Shown piece after piece: positions 1 through 10,077 of a DNA stretch of 33,924 nt. Under the pieces are notes generated by a model that was not told where the DNA came from, ran no database searches, and was given only the letters and a program-made list of their open reading frames with translations. Where the stretch lies: NCBI GenBank assembly GCA_019236735.1, contig JAFAIM010000047.1, positions 1 to 33,924 on the forward strand, written 5' to 3'. The translations under genes were made by a program, and so were the position numbers. How positions within the stretch are numbered: position 1 is the first letter of the stretch; every line of letters begins with the position of its first letter. The DNA comes from Burkholderiaceae bacterium (GTDB lineage: Bacteria > Pseudomonadota > Gammaproteobacteria > Burkholderiales > Burkholderiaceae_F).

Positions 1-769
1 CGCATCGAGAACGGCCTACGGCGGCGGCGGTGTAGAGCCTCGTTGGTCGCAAGGCGCTCTGCGAATCGCCCAGAACGTCGGCGCCTACCTGAATATGGCT
101 GCCCCGCAGACCGCACTTCCGCCCGCCGAAGCGCGTTCACCCTCCGAAGCGCGCAGCGCGAAGGAGGGTAGTGCGGCGGGCGAGTTGCCCCCGCTGGGTT
201 TTGCACTGGCTCAGCTGGCCGACATCTATGTGCTGGCACAGAATCGTATCGGACTGGTGCTGGTCGACATGCACGCCGCGCACGAGCGCGTCGTGTACGA
301 GCGACTGAAACACGCGTTGGATGCGCAGCACATGCCGCGACAGCAGCTGTTGATCGCGCACGTGTTCGCCGCCGATCCGATCGAGCTGGCCGCCGCTGAA
401 GAACACCAGGATGCGCTCGAGGAGCTGGGCCTGGAGTTGAGTGTGGCCTCGCCCGGTGAGCTGGCGGTGCGAGCGGTTCCCGCCACGCTCGCCAATGCCG
501 ACGCCGCGCAGCTTGCGCGCGATGTGCTTCGCGAACTGTCCAAATACGGCGCCAGCCGCGCGCTGACCGAGCAGCGCGACAGCCTGCTTGCGACGATGGC
601 CTGCCACGGGGCGATTCGCGCCGGCCGGCGTCTGACGCATACAGAAATGAACGCGCTGCTGCGCGAAATGGAGAGCACCGAGCGCGCCGATCAATGCAAT
701 CACGGCCGGCCGACCTGGGTGCAGCTGGGAATCGAGGAGCTGGACCGCCTCTTCCTGCGGGGGCGATGA
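1..769 (+). CDS. mutL: DNA mismatch repair protein MutL, C-terminal part (5' truncated by window)
   Basis: The frame is open from base 2 through the stop at 767-769, so the gene enters from upstream of the window. What is visible is part of the linker and the C-terminal dimerisation domain. MutL couples MutS mismatch recognition to strand incision and UvrD loading. Recognisable motifs are [12 protein letters not shown], which fits the DxHA(x)2E(x)4E metal-binding endonuclease motif, then [12 protein letters not shown], and CNHGRPT near the C-terminus. These are marks of MutL proteins with nicking activity, unlike the E. coli protein. The gene overlaps miaA by four bases (ATGA), which suggests translational coupling. 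The mutL-miaA order is common in proteobacteria. The family assignment is confident; endonuclease activity is inferred from the motifs. Confidence 0.93.
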   Translation, partial: ASRTAYGGGGVEPRWSQGALRIAQNVGAYLNMAAPQTALPPAEARSPSEARSAKEGSAAGELPPLGFALAQLADIYVLAQNRIGLVLVDMHAAHERVVYERLKHALDAQHMPRQQLLIAHVFAADPIELAAAEEHQDALEELGLELSVASPGELAVRAVPATLANADAAQLARDVLRELSKYGASRALTEQRDSLLATMACHGAIRAGRRLTHTEMNALLREMESTERADQCNHGRPTWVQLGIEELDRLFLRGR

Positions 770-1734
770 TGGCTGCGCAGTCCGACCCACTGCGCACCCA
801 GGCCATCGCATTGTTAGGGCCCACCTCCAGCGGCAAGAGTCGCGCCGCGATGCGGCTGGCGGAGGAGTTGCCGCTGGAGATCGTTTCCGTCGACTCGGCG
901 CAGGTCTACCGCGGAATGGATGTCGGCACTGCCAAGCCGAGCGCTGCGGAGCGCGCCCGCGTTGCTCATCACTTGATCGACCTGCTGGATCCGGCGCAGT
1001 CGTACTGTGCAGCCCGTTTCGTGCAGGACGCGCGCGCCGCGATCGCGCAGATCCGCGCGCGCGGGCGCCTTCCCCTGCTGGTCGGCGGAACGATGCTGTA
1101 CGCCAAGGCACTGTCCGAGGGGCTTGCCGAGCTGCCGCCTGCCGACCCGGAAGTGCGCGAGCGCCTGGCGTGGCAGGCCGCACGATCCGGCTGGCCCGCG
1201 CTGCACGACCGGCTGCGCGCGATCGACCCTCACACGGCCGAACGGCTCAGCCCCGGCGACCGCCAGCGTATCCAGCGGGCGCTGGAAGTTTTCGAATTGA
1301 CCGGCGAGCCGATGTCCAGCTTGCAACAGTCGCCTGCGGTCGAAACAACGCCGTTATGGACGATTGCTTGGATGCCATCGGATCGAGCTGAGCTGCATCA
1401 GCGGATCGAAGCGCGATTCGAGGCAATGCTGGCAGCCGGCCTGGTGGAAGAATTGCAGCGCCTGCGCGCTCGCGCGAATCTGACGGCAGATCTGCCGTCG
1501 ATGCGCAGCGTTGGATACCGCCAGGCCTGGGAGTATCTGGACGGTGCGACCTCGTACGCCGAGTTCCGCCGCGCAGCGGTCGCTGCCAGCCGACAGTTCG
1601 CCAAGCGGCAGATCACCTGGCTACGATCGATTCCCGCCCAATTCGTGATCGATCCGCTGCAACCCGATGTGCAGTCGCAACTGTGCTCCGCAGCGGGTCA
1701 GTGGTTCGCCCGGCACTTCGCACAAGCTAAGTAA
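766..1734 (+). CDS. miaA: tRNA dimethylallyltransferase MiaA
   Basis: Transfers a dimethylallyl group to N6 of A37 in tRNAs that read codons starting with U. The 322-residue product has the P-loop GPTSSGKS near residue 18, the [17 protein letters not shown] segment that holds the catalytic and tRNA-binding residues, HHLIDLLDP, and [11 protein letters not shown]. The length matches the family (about 310-320). I chose the ATG at 766, which overlaps the mutL stop as ATGA; a second ATG follows at 769, and the frame is open further upstream but inside mutL. The 3' end overlaps the 3' end of the convergent purM gene by 8 bp. The tRNA-Leu(CAA) gene about 5 kb downstream reads UUG and is a plausible substrate. 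Confidence 0.95.
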   Translation: MMAAQSDPLRTQAIALLGPTSSGKSRAAMRLAEELPLEIVSVDSAQVYRGMDVGTAKPSAAERARVAHHLIDLLDPAQSYCAARFVQDARAAIAQIRARGRLPLLVGGTMLYAKALSEGLAELPPADPEVRERLAWQAARSGWPALHDRLRAIDPHTAERLSPGDRQRIQRALEVFELTGEPMSSLQQSPAVETTPLWTIAWMPSDRAELHQRIEARFEAMLAAGLVEELQRLRARANLTADLPSMRSVGYRQAWEYLDGATSYAEFRRAAVAASRQFAKRQITWLRSIPAQFVIDPLQPDVQSQLCSAAGQWFARHFAQAK

Positions 1735-2758
1735 CGACGCAGGCGGCCTCGAAAGAGTTGCGGCTGCGGATGATGCCGATCTGCCAGCACGTCTCCCCGT
1801 TTGCGGCAAAAGCTGCCAACGCTTCGGCGCAGTCGGCTGCCGACACCACCACGACGTAGCCGATTCCGCAGTTGAAGACGCGGTGCATCTCGGAGTCTTC
1901 GACGCGGCCGTGCTGCTGCAGCCATTCGAAAATAACCGGCCTGGGCCAGCAATCGCTGTGGATCACCGCCTGCACCGACGGTGGCAGCACGCGTGGAACG
2001 TTCTCGACCAGACCCCCACCGGTGATGTGCGCCATTGCCTTGATTCGGACCCTGCGCATCACCTCCAGCACCGGTTTGCAGTAGATTCGGGTCGGCTCCA
2101 TCAGCAGGTCGCCCAGCGTGCGGCCCTGCAGCGGTTCGGACAATGAGCTGCCGGCGTCCGCCAGAATGCTCCGGATCAGCGAGTAGCCGTTCGAATGCGG
2201 GCCGCTCGATGCCAGCCCCAGAACGATGTCGCCTGCTGCGATGAGCGAGCCGTCGATCAGCTCCGATTTCTCCGCCACTCCGACCGCAAAGCCCGCCAGA
2301 TCGTATTCGCCGGGCTCGTACATTCCCGGCATCTCGGCTGTCTCGCCGCCGATTAGCGCGCAGCCGGCGATTTCGCACGCGCGCGCGATTCCGCCGACGA
2401 CCTGCTCGGCCACATCCACGTCGAGCTTCGAGCAGGCGTAGTAGTCCAGGAAGAACAGCGGCGCTGCGCCCTGCACGAGGATGTCGTTCACGCTCATCGC
2501 CACCAGGTCTTGCCCGATCGTGTGATGCCGGTTCAGCGCAAAAGCCAGCTTCAGCTTGGTGCCAACCCCGTCGGTTCCGGAGACCAGCACAGGCTCGCGG
2601 TAGCCCTCCGGCATCCGGAATACGGCGCCGAACCCGCCAATCCCGGCCAGCACGCCCGCGGTTCGCGTGCGCTCGGCCAGCGGCTTGATGCGACGGACGA
2701 GCTCGTCGCCGGCGTCGATCGACACTCCGGCAGCGGCATAGGTCAGCGGATTGGTCAT
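1727..2758 (-). CDS. purM: Phosphoribosylformylglycinamidine cyclo-ligase (AIR synthetase) PurM
   Basis: Fifth step of purine synthesis: ATP-dependent ring closure of FGAM to AIR in the cytoplasm. The 343-residue protein is normal length (E. coli about 345). It begins [21 protein letters not shown] and carries [14 protein letters not shown], the substrate/ATP loop, then [36 protein letters not shown] and [16 protein letters not shown], all characteristic of PurM. It is convergent with miaA, overlapping it by 8 bp, and divergent from hda. In many betaproteobacteria a permease gene lies between purM and hda; here only about 180 bp separate them. Confidence 0.95.
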   Translation of the reverse strand: MTNPLTYAAAGVSIDAGDELVRRIKPLAERTRTAGVLAGIGGFGAVFRMPEGYREPVLVSGTDGVGTKLKLAFALNRHHTIGQDLVAMSVNDILVQGAAPLFFLDYYACSKLDVDVAEQVVGGIARACEIAGCALIGGETAEMPGMYEPGEYDLAGFAVGVAEKSELIDGSLIAAGDIVLGLASSGPHSNGYSLIRSILADAGSSLSEPLQGRTLGDLLMEPTRIYCKPVLEVMRRVRIKAMAHITGGGLVENVPRVLPPSVQAVIHSDCWPRPVIFEWLQQHGRVEDSEMHRVFNCGIGYVVVVSAADCAEALAAFAANGETCWQIGIIRSRNSFEAACVVT

Positions 2759-2938
2759 CGAGTTGCGTTGCGGCTTTGTCTCTTAGACTACGTCGTTTTG
2801 CAGGCGGTCCCACCCAGCGGCGCAACCGAATGGATTGTATTGGATGGCCCTGATCGCCCACTTCGAAAGCGCCCTTTACGGCCGCCAGTAAGAGTGTGCG
2901 TCAGAGGGTTATGAGGCGGAGGTTGTGAGTCACAGGTC
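2759..2938. promoter_or_regulatory. Divergent purM/hda intergenic region
   Basis: A 180 bp gap between divergent purM and hda that must hold both promoters. I see no convincing -35/-10 pair on either strand. The hda-proximal end has an 8 bp direct repeat, GTGAGTCA, at 2925-2932 and 2939-2946. The second copy supplies the GTG start proposed for hda. Confidence 0.4.
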
Positions 2939-3604
2939 GTGAGTCAGATGCCGCACCACCAGCTGCCGCTGCCGCTGCTGACGCCGCCGGCGCAAACGCT
3001 GGACAACTTCGTGCCGGGTCGCAATGGCGAAGCGCTGGCGGCCGCGCGTGAGCTCGCGGCCGGCAGCGGACCACAGTTCGTGTACTTCTGGGGGCCACCG
3101 GGAAGCGGCCGCACGCACCTGCTGACGGCCCTGTCGAACGCATGTGCGCAGCCGGGCGGCAGCGTTGGCGCCGTGCGGCTCCACACGGCTGACGACGTTC
3201 ATGCACTGGACGAACCGGGGCAGGCGCGGCTGTTCCAGTTGCTGGACACGGTGCGAAGCGACTCGGCCGCACGCCTGGTTGCGGCCGGCGACCGCCCGCC
3301 TGCGCGGCTTCCGCTGCGAGAGGATGTGCGCTCTCGCCTCGGATGGGGGCTCGCGCTTGCGTTGCACCCGCTTTCGGAGGAGGAAAAAGCCGATGCGCTG
3401 CGAGCGCAACTCACCGCGCGTGGCGTGCGCGCGGCAGCCGACCTGATCGACTACATGCTGTCGCACATGCCGCGCGACATGCGAACCCTGTCGGCCGTGC
3501 TGAACGCCCTGGACAGCTACGCGTTGCAACATGGACGCGCTCTGACGGTGCCGCTGCTGCGTGCCTGGCTGCTCGAGCAGGCCGGTAAAATGTCGCCGGA
3601 ATGA
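2939..3604 (+). CDS. hda: DnaA regulatory inactivator Hda
   Basis: An AAA+ DnaA paralogue that, with DNA-loaded beta clamp, stimulates hydrolysis of DnaA-ATP and so limits re-initiation. The 221-residue protein has the N-terminal clamp-binding-like segment HHQLPLPL, then TLDNFVPGRNGEALAA (the conserved DNF entry to the AAA+ domain), the P-loop-like FWGPPGSGRTHLL where Arg replaces the usual Walker A Lys as in other Hda proteins, and a C-terminal MPRDMRTLSAVLNALD sensor-2 region. The start is GTG 2939; an in-frame ATG at 2948 would remove three residues and is an equal alternative. The clamp motif lies just after it. Next gene: pcnB. Confidence 0.9.
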   Translation: MSQMPHHQLPLPLLTPPAQTLDNFVPGRNGEALAAARELAAGSGPQFVYFWGPPGSGRTHLLTALSNACAQPGGSVGAVRLHTADDVHALDEPGQARLFQLLDTVRSDSAARLVAAGDRPPARLPLREDVRSRLGWGLALALHPLSEEEKADALRAQLTARGVRAAADLIDYMLSHMPRDMRTLSAVLNALDSYALQHGRALTVPLLRAWLLEQAGKMSPE

Positions 3605-3683
3605 CATCGGACCGACTCGGCCCTGCCCGCACGCTCCCCTTTCCCGAAGGCGCCAACGCCTCCCGTTCGGCGAGGCGGCGCCG

Positions 3684-5024
<1,341 letters not shown>

Positions 5025-5096
5025 TTCCCGCTGGGATCGGTTTTCCCGGCGGCAGCAGCAGAGCGCACGAGCGAACGTACACGGACACGAAGAGCG

Positions 5097-5644
5097 ATGA
5101 GGCAGGCGTATATCGGACTGGGCGCCAACCAGGGCGACCTGGAAGCAACGCTCAACGCTGCCGTGCAGGCGCTCGGATCTCTCGAGCAGTCCAAGTTCAT
5201 CGCCTCCTCGCCCTTCTACCTTTCGGCACCGATCGACGCAGACGGGCCGGACTACCTGAATGCGGTCGTGCGGCTCGACACCGATCTGGAGCCGTACGGG
5301 CTGCTGCTGCACCTTTTGGAACTCGAGATGGTGTTCGGCCGCAAGCGCGGCGGCGGTGGCGCCGATGCTCGCCGCAATGCGCCGCGCAGCATCGACCTGG
5401 ACCTGCTGATGGTCGGCGATCTGATCATCCGTAGCGCACCTCTGGTGTTGCCCCACCCGCGGATGCACGAGCGCGCCTTTGTGCTCAGGCCGCTGCTCGA
5501 CATCGCGCCCGAGCTGTTGATCCCCGGTTACGGACCGGTGGCACTGCTGCTGAACCGCGTATCGGACCAGACCGTTGTTCCGTTCACCTCGTCCGAGGGG
5601 GCCGAGACGCGCCCGGACGGAGAAACGAACCCGGACGAAGACCG

Positions 5645-5648
<4 letters not shown>
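5097..5648 (+). CDS. folK: 2-amino-4-hydroxy-6-hydroxymethyldihydropteridine pyrophosphokinase FolK
   Basis: Transfers pyrophosphate from ATP to the pterin in folate synthesis. The 183-residue protein has the N-terminal IGLGANQGD, the central SSPFYLSAPI and DYLNAVVRL, the metal/ATP motif NAPRSIDLDLLMVGD, and LPHPRMHERAFVLRPL. The C-terminal 30 residues are low-complexity and acidic and lie outside the fold. The gene follows pcnB by 72 bp and overlaps the next gene as GTGA, so it is probably co-translated with it. The pcnB-folK-deoxynucleoside kinase order is typical for Burkholderiales. Confidence 0.95.
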
Positions 5649-7173
<1,525 letters not shown>

Positions 7174-7192
7174 GGGATAATCCGTGCCCCGC

Positions 7193-7279
7193 GCCGGGAT
7201 GGCGGAACTGGTAGACGCGCCGGACTCAAAATCCGGTTCTGGCAACAGAGTGTGGGTTCGATTCCCTCTCCCGGCACCA
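7193..7279 (+). tRNA. tRNA-Leu, anticodon CAA
   Basis: Acceptor arms GCCGGGA (7193-7199) and TCCCGGC (7269-7275) pair perfectly, followed by discriminator A and an encoded CCA (7277-7279). The anticodon arm is CCGGA-CTCAAAA-TCCGG, giving CAA, which reads UUG. The long variable arm TCTG-GCAA-CAGA is typical of class II leucine tRNAs. The T-stem GTGGG/CCCTC contains one U-U mismatch. The gene starts 19 bp after panC. Its 3' part from 7225 is repeated three times downstream, so it has served as an integration site. Confidence 0.95.
7225..7279 (+). repeat. Attachment-site core A (intact tRNA-Leu 3' part)
   Basis: The 55 bp from the anticodon loop to the CCA end of tRNA-Leu. It recurs at 9581-9635 (53/55 identical), 12288-12342 (52/55) and, in shortened form, at 11466-11487 (21/22). 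Duplication of a tRNA 3' end on its downstream side is the expected trace of tyrosine-recombinase integration. No recombinase gene is in the window, so the mechanism is inferred. Confidence 0.85.
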
Positions 7280-7286
7280 CCCAATC

Positions 7287-7342
7287 CGCAGATCTTGTTG
7301 GCCGTTTGCCGCATCGCGGCACAATGCCCGCTATCGGGCCGC
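7287..7342 (+). repeat. Post-tRNA repeat, copy 1
   Basis: The 56 bp starting CGCAGATC and ending around TGCCCGCTATCGGG recur at 9638-9693, again directly behind a tRNA 3' copy (44/56 identical, no gaps). It is either the common left end of the inserted cassettes or duplicated native flank. The rest of 7343-7448 shows no gene I can support. Confidence 0.75.
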
Positions 7343-7448
7343 TCTTGCGAAGTTCACAATGGTCTCTGATCGGGCCAGTAGCGGTCCGCACGCGCGCCCC
7401 GAACTCGTTCGCCACTTACCGGACGCGGGCCAGCGTGCCTTGCATCCA

Positions 7449-7474
7449 GCCGTATATGTCCATAATATACAGTC
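7449..7474 (+). promoter_or_regulatory. brnTA-1 promoter with inverted-repeat operator
   Basis: A perfect inverted repeat GTATAT-N7-ATATAC at 7452-7470 sits directly before the brnT ATG at 7475. A TAATAT -10-like hexamer at 7463-7468 lies within it, so transcription would start at or beside the ATG. No ribosome-binding site is visible, which suggests a leaderless message. The same arrangement, GCCGTATAT-N8-TATACAGT, occurs on the minus strand before mazE-1 (10334-10362). Confidence 0.6.
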
Positions 7475-7774
7475 ATGATCGATCTCGAAAAGATCACGGG
7501 ATTCGAGTGGGATGTTGGAAACGCACGAAAGAATGAGAAACATGGGGTGTCCGCCGCCGAGGCCGAGCAAGTTTTTTTCAATGTGCCGCTGCTTTTTGTC
7601 TCGGACAGTCGACATAGCCAACGCGAGGTTCGCCTGCACGCCTTAGGCAGGACGAACGACGGACGACTGCTGCACATCACCCTGACACTTCGCGACGCCG
7701 GCCGGAAAATCCGCGTGATCTCGGCGCGCGATATGCACCGAAAGGAACGAGTTGTCTATGAGAAAGCAACCTAG
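7475..7774 (+). CDS. brnT: BrnT family ribonuclease toxin
   Basis: RelE-fold mRNA-cleaving toxin of a type II TA pair. The 99-residue protein opens with GFEWDVGNARKNEKHGVS, matching the family's FEWDxxKAxxNxxKHGV signature, continues with EAEQVFFNVPLLF and HALGRTNDGRLLHITLTLRD, and ends with IRVISARDMHRKERVVYEKA. The ISAR segment is the conserved C-terminal core. The gene overlaps its antitoxin by 17 bp, the same overlap as in the second brnTA pair at 13481. Expression probably runs from the operator-containing promoter just upstream and is repressed by the BrnTA complex, as in the family. Confidence 0.9.
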   Translation: MIDLEKITGFEWDVGNARKNEKHGVSAAEAEQVFFNVPLLFVSDSRHSQREVRLHALGRTNDGRLLHITLTLRDAGRKIRVISARDMHRKERVVYEKAT

Positions 7775-8024
7775 ATCACTGCCCGCTTTCAAGACCGAGG
7801 CCGAGGAACGCAATTTTTGGGAGACTCACGACTCCTCGGACTACGTCGACTGGACGAAGGCCGAACGGATCGCCTTGCCGAATCTGAAGCCGAGCACGAA
7901 AACGATCTCGTTGCGACTGCCGCGACACCTGCTGGATTCCATCAAAGCCGCGGCGAATGCTCGCGACGTGCCGTACCAGTCTTTGATCAAGGTGTGGCTG
8001 CAGGAGAAACTGCGCAGCCACTAA
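7758..8024 (+). CDS. brnA: BrnA / CopG-type antitoxin
   Basis: DNA-binding antitoxin partner of the upstream BrnT. The 88-residue protein has FKTEAEERNFWETHDSSDYVDWTKAE, a toxin-binding region, then LKPSTKTISLRLPRHLLD and VPYQSLIKVWLQEKL, a ribbon-helix-helix DNA-binding domain. I chose ATG 7758, preceded by AAGGAACGAG; a TTG two codons earlier is possible. Translational coupling with brnT is likely because of the 17 bp overlap. Confidence 0.88.
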   Translation: MRKQPRSLPAFKTEAEERNFWETHDSSDYVDWTKAERIALPNLKPSTKTISLRLPRHLLDSIKAAANARDVPYQSLIKVWLQEKLRSH

Positions 8025-8104
8025 AGGGCCGAATTGAGCCTTCGGTCCGCCGGGGGGAGCTCGCGTCGGCACACGATGGAGATTCGAGAATAAGTGCGGC
8101 AACG

Positions 8105-8467
8105 ATGCTGCGATCGATCTGGGCGGCTTGCCTGGGGATCGGAACAGCTACCCACGTACAGGCCATTTGGAAGCATGGCGTTCTTTGGGACTACGGGGGA
8201 GCTCCAATATTCAGTCGGCTCTTCTGGACGTCCTTGGCGTTCGTCGATCCATTGGCCGCGCTCCTCCTCTTCTCGAAACCGCGCGTCGGCATCGCACTCA
8301 CGTTGGCCATCATAATCACGGACGTAGTTCACAACGCCTGGTTCCTGCGCCGCGCCGATTCACCGTTCTGGACGAACTGGATGTTTTTGGCCCAGTTGGC
8401 ATTCCTGCTGTTCGTCGTCCTGACCACCAGGAGCGTCTGGCCAGTGGATCGACGAGGCCAGGCGTGA
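8105..8467 (+). CDS. Small multi-spanning membrane protein, unknown function
   Basis: A 120-residue product that I cannot assign a function. It has about four hydrophobic segments: residues 1-15, the LFWTSLAFVDPLAALLLF region, GIALTLAIIITDVVHNAW, and NWMFLAQLAFLLFVVLTT. The start is ATG 8105; the same frame is open further upstream but overlaps brnA and does not look coding there. No clear ribosome-binding site precedes it. It lies in the TA-rich island between brnA and higA and may be cassette cargo. Confidence 0.6.
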   Translation: MLRSIWAACLGIGTATHVQAIWKHGVLWDYGGAPIFSRLFWTSLAFVDPLAALLLFSKPRVGIALTLAIIITDVVHNAWFLRRADSPFWTNWMFLAQLAFLLFVVLTTRSVWPVDRRGQA

Positions 8468-8549
8468 GTCGGCTAAGCGTGCGTATGTTCTGGAGTTCGA
8501 CTGACCGCTGCGGGTCGATCAGAGAAATTCGCGCGACAACGCAGCCGAC

Positions 8550-8882
8550 TTACCGCGCCGCAGCGGAGTCAGGGGGAGAGGAGGCTTCGGACCACGGACG
8601 TATCTTGTCCAGAGCTTTGGCCATTGTGTCCTTCGCGCATTCCAGGTCGTAGCGCACCTGTCCTCGAAGCCACCAACCTTCGGAAAGACCGAAGAACCGG
8701 GAAAGGCGAAGATCTGTATCGGCGGTGATCGCCCGGCGCCCCGCGACGATCTCACCAATGCGTTGCGCAGGAACATCGATCTCTTTCGCGAGCCGATACT
8801 TGGAGATTCCCATCGGTTTCAGGAACTCCTCCATCAGCATTTCACCCGGGCTGATCGGTAGCAGCTTCTTGGCTTTCCTCAT
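8550..8882 (-). CDS. higA: HigA family antitoxin (orphan)
   Basis: A Xre/HTH antitoxin, 110 residues. ISPGEMLMEEFLKPMGISKYRLAKEIDVPAQRIGEIVAGRRAITADTDLRLSRFFGLSEGWWL is split here only by the HTH turn and is the standard HigA/VapI layout: PGE entry, helix-turn-helix, then a WL motif. The C-terminal 15 residues are divergent. The normal HigB toxin gene should lie immediately upstream on the minus strand, but only its last codons remain at 8895-8930, so the antitoxin is an orphan. It could still neutralise related toxins or act as a repressor. Confidence 0.88.
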   Translation of the reverse strand: MRKAKKLLPISPGEMLMEEFLKPMGISKYRLAKEIDVPAQRIGEIVAGRRAITADTDLRLSRFFGLSEGWWLRGQVRYDLECAKDTMAKALDKIRPWSEASSPPDSAAAR

Positions 8883-8894
8883 GATGGCATTCGC

Positions 8895-8930
8895 TCAGTG
8901 GTAGTCGACGATCTCGACATTCGCAGCTCG
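8895..8930 (-). pseudogene. higB: C-terminal scar of a higB toxin gene
   Basis: Read on the minus strand, these bases encode AANVEIVDYH followed by a stop at 8895-8897. NVEIVDYH is the characteristic end of HigB toxins, and it sits in the expected place 12 bp before the higA start. The rest of the toxin is gone: about 20 bp upstream lies the stop of the next higA. This looks like a deletion, perhaps by recombination between two higBA pairs. Confidence 0.8.
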
Positions 8931-8947
8931 TTGCGGTGTCCCTAAGG

Positions 8948-9232
8948 TTACGCAGCCCGCGGCTCAATCTCCCGCGACAGCTTCTTGGCCAGCGTTTTCT
9001 CGGCAAGTCGTATGTCGTACGCCGTCTGCAGATTCATCCAGCTTCGCACGTCCCCTCCGAAGTAGCGCACAAGGCGCATCGCCGTATCGACTGTCACGCC
9101 TCGCCGTTCCAGCAAGATGTCGTTGATCCTGGACGCGGGCACGTGCAATGTCCGGGCGAGCGCATTGGCACTCATGCCGAGTGGCTTCAGATAGTCCTCT
9201 CGAAGAACCTCGCCCGGATGTACCGGCCGCAT
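8948..9232 (-). CDS. higA: HigA family antitoxin, second copy
   Basis: A 94-residue Xre-type antitoxin starting MRPVHPGEVLREDYLKPLG, followed by MSANALARTLHVPASRINDI (helix-turn-helix), GVTVDTAMRLVRYFG, and WMNLQTAYDIRLAEKTLAKK. All typical HigA elements are present and the gene appears intact. I chose ATG 9230-9232; the reading frame continues upstream into the remains of higB but only because the toxin is frameshifted. It differs clearly from the other HigA at 8550, so the two are paralogues rather than a recent duplication. Confidence 0.9.
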   Translation of the reverse strand: MRPVHPGEVLREDYLKPLGMSANALARTLHVPASRINDILLERRGVTVDTAMRLVRYFGGDVRSWMNLQTAYDIRLAEKTLAKKLSREIEPRAA

Positions 9233-9272
9233 GCGATTCCCGGGCGCCGGAATGCTCCCGCTCGACCGGCGC

Positions 9273-9538
9273 TCAGTGGTAGTCGACAATTTCGACGTCA
9301 TAGACACCATCTTCCTTCCAAACGAAGCACACCCACCACTGGTCATTGATGCGGATGCTGTGCTGTCCTTGCGGTCGCCGGACAAGGCCTCCAAGCAGTT
9401 ACCTGGAGGAGCGCGAAGCGATTCGATCGTTGCCGCACTGTCGAGTTGCTGAAGCTTTCGCTGGGCAATGCGGGCGAAATGCACGAACCGTTTCACCCCT
9501 TCGCCGGAGAAAAGTCGCGCTGTGTCCGCAACTCCGCC
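9273..9538 (-). pseudogene. higB: HigB toxin gene, frameshifted and 5' truncated
   Basis: RelE-family toxin relic. The first part reads ADTARLFSGEGVKRFVHFAR, then QRKLQQLDSAATIESLRAPP and GNCLEALSGDRK. The rest is in another frame: GQHSIRINDQWWVCFVWKED, then GVYDVEIVDYH and a stop at 9273-9275. The frames join if one base is restored at the CC at 9367-9368 (GGG to GG on the coding strand). The 5' end is also lost: the expected MIxSFR start is replaced by unrelated codons where the repeat at 9539 begins. The toxin should be inactive while its antitoxin downstream is intact. Confidence 0.85.
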
Positions 9539-9580
9539 TGCAAGCCACTGATCACAAATAGAAATTCTAGACGCATTCTT
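9539..9580 (+). repeat. Right-end repeat R, copy before tRNA fragment B (partial)
   Basis: GCAAGCCACTGATCACAAAT and the following GAAATTCTAGACGCATTCTT match the right-hand half of the repeat best seen at 12211-12287. The left half with TTGCAAAG is not recognisable here; the broken higB abuts it. It runs straight into the tRNA-Leu 3' copy at 9581. Confidence 0.7.
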
Positions 9581-9635
9581 CTCAAAATCCGGTTCTGGCT
9601 ACAGAGTGTGCGTTCGATTCCCTCTCCCGGCACCA
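9581..9635 (+). repeat. tRNA-Leu 3' duplication, copy B (attachment-site relic)
   Basis: 55 bp identical to tRNA-Leu 7225-7279 except for two substitutions (at 9600 and 9611). It contains the 3' half of the anticodon arm, the variable arm, T arm, acceptor 3' strand and CCA. It has no 5' half and is not a tRNA gene. It marks the end of the first inserted segment, 7280-9635. Confidence 0.88.
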
Positions 9636-9637
9636 TT

Positions 9638-9693
9638 CGCAGATCGACCTCGCCGGTTGCCGCAGTGCGACGCAGTGCCCGCTATCGGGTCGC
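9638..9693 (+). repeat. Post-tRNA repeat, copy 2
   Basis: 56 bp matching 7287-7342 at 44 positions, in the same place relative to the CCA end. The shared part includes CGCAGATC, TTGCCGCA and TGCCCGCTATCGGG. With the repeat at 9539-9635 it shows that the duplicated unit extends on both sides of the tRNA fragment. Confidence 0.75.
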
Positions 9694-9732
9694 ACGCGGC
9701 GAATCCAGAATAGACTCTGGCCCGACAACGAG

Positions 9733-10074
9733 CTATAGACCGAGCAGCGTCTTCAATCGAGCACGGGTTGCCTGCAGCGTCGCTCGGGGAACCGTGCATA
9801 GCTTTTTCGCGTTCCTCGCCTTCGAGTCGATCGTACGCAACTGATGCGGAAGAATGACGCCCTTGACGGGCAGGCCTGAGGGGATTGGAACCTCCAAATC
9901 ATTTCGAGCGCCTTGGGTGCGGCCACCGTGTGTGGTCACAGCGCACACTATCGCAAGGCCCATTGCATTGTGGAGTGCATCGACCGATACGATCATCACC
10001 GGTCTGCGACCCTGTTGCTCGTGGCCCGCGGCGGCGTCCGCGTCAACTTCGATAAGGTCGCCCTCTGACAGCAT
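9733..10074 (-). CDS. mazF: MazF/PemK family endoribonuclease toxin
   Basis: Type II toxin that cleaves mRNA at short motifs. The 113-residue protein has the family entry EGDLIEVDADAAAGHEQQGR, then RPVMIVSVDALHNAMGLAIV, the CAVTT strand, and GVILPHQLRTIDSKARNAKK, which fits the conserved VLPDQVRTID(W)xxR of MazF. The start is ATG 10072-10074; a GTG directly before it (10077) abuts the mazE stop and is an alternative. It is translated right after mazE. Confidence 0.9.
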   Translation of the reverse strand: MLSEGDLIEVDADAAAGHEQQGRRPVMIVSVDALHNAMGLAIVCAVTTHGGRTQGARNDLEVPIPSGLPVKGVILPHQLRTIDSKARNAKKLCTVPRATLQATRARLKTLLGL

Positions 10075-10077
10075 CAC

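Noticed and set aside
137-1183. Long minus-strand open frame (348 codons) opposite mutL/miaA
   Set aside because: Arg/Ala/Gln-rich translation with no motif, opposite two well-supported genes. GC-rich DNA gives long shadow frames.
1698-2861. Minus-strand frame of 387 codons over purM
   Set aside because: Shifted reading of purM; the purM frame itself has all family motifs.
9231-9452. Plus-strand frame MRFPGAGMLPLDRRSVVVDN...
   Set aside because: It is antisense to the higB pseudogene, whose toxin motifs are clear on the minus strand.
9581-9635. Possible second tRNA-Leu gene
   Set aside because: Only the 3' part is present, without acceptor 5' strand, D arm or 5' half of the anticodon arm; extra mismatches in the T stem.
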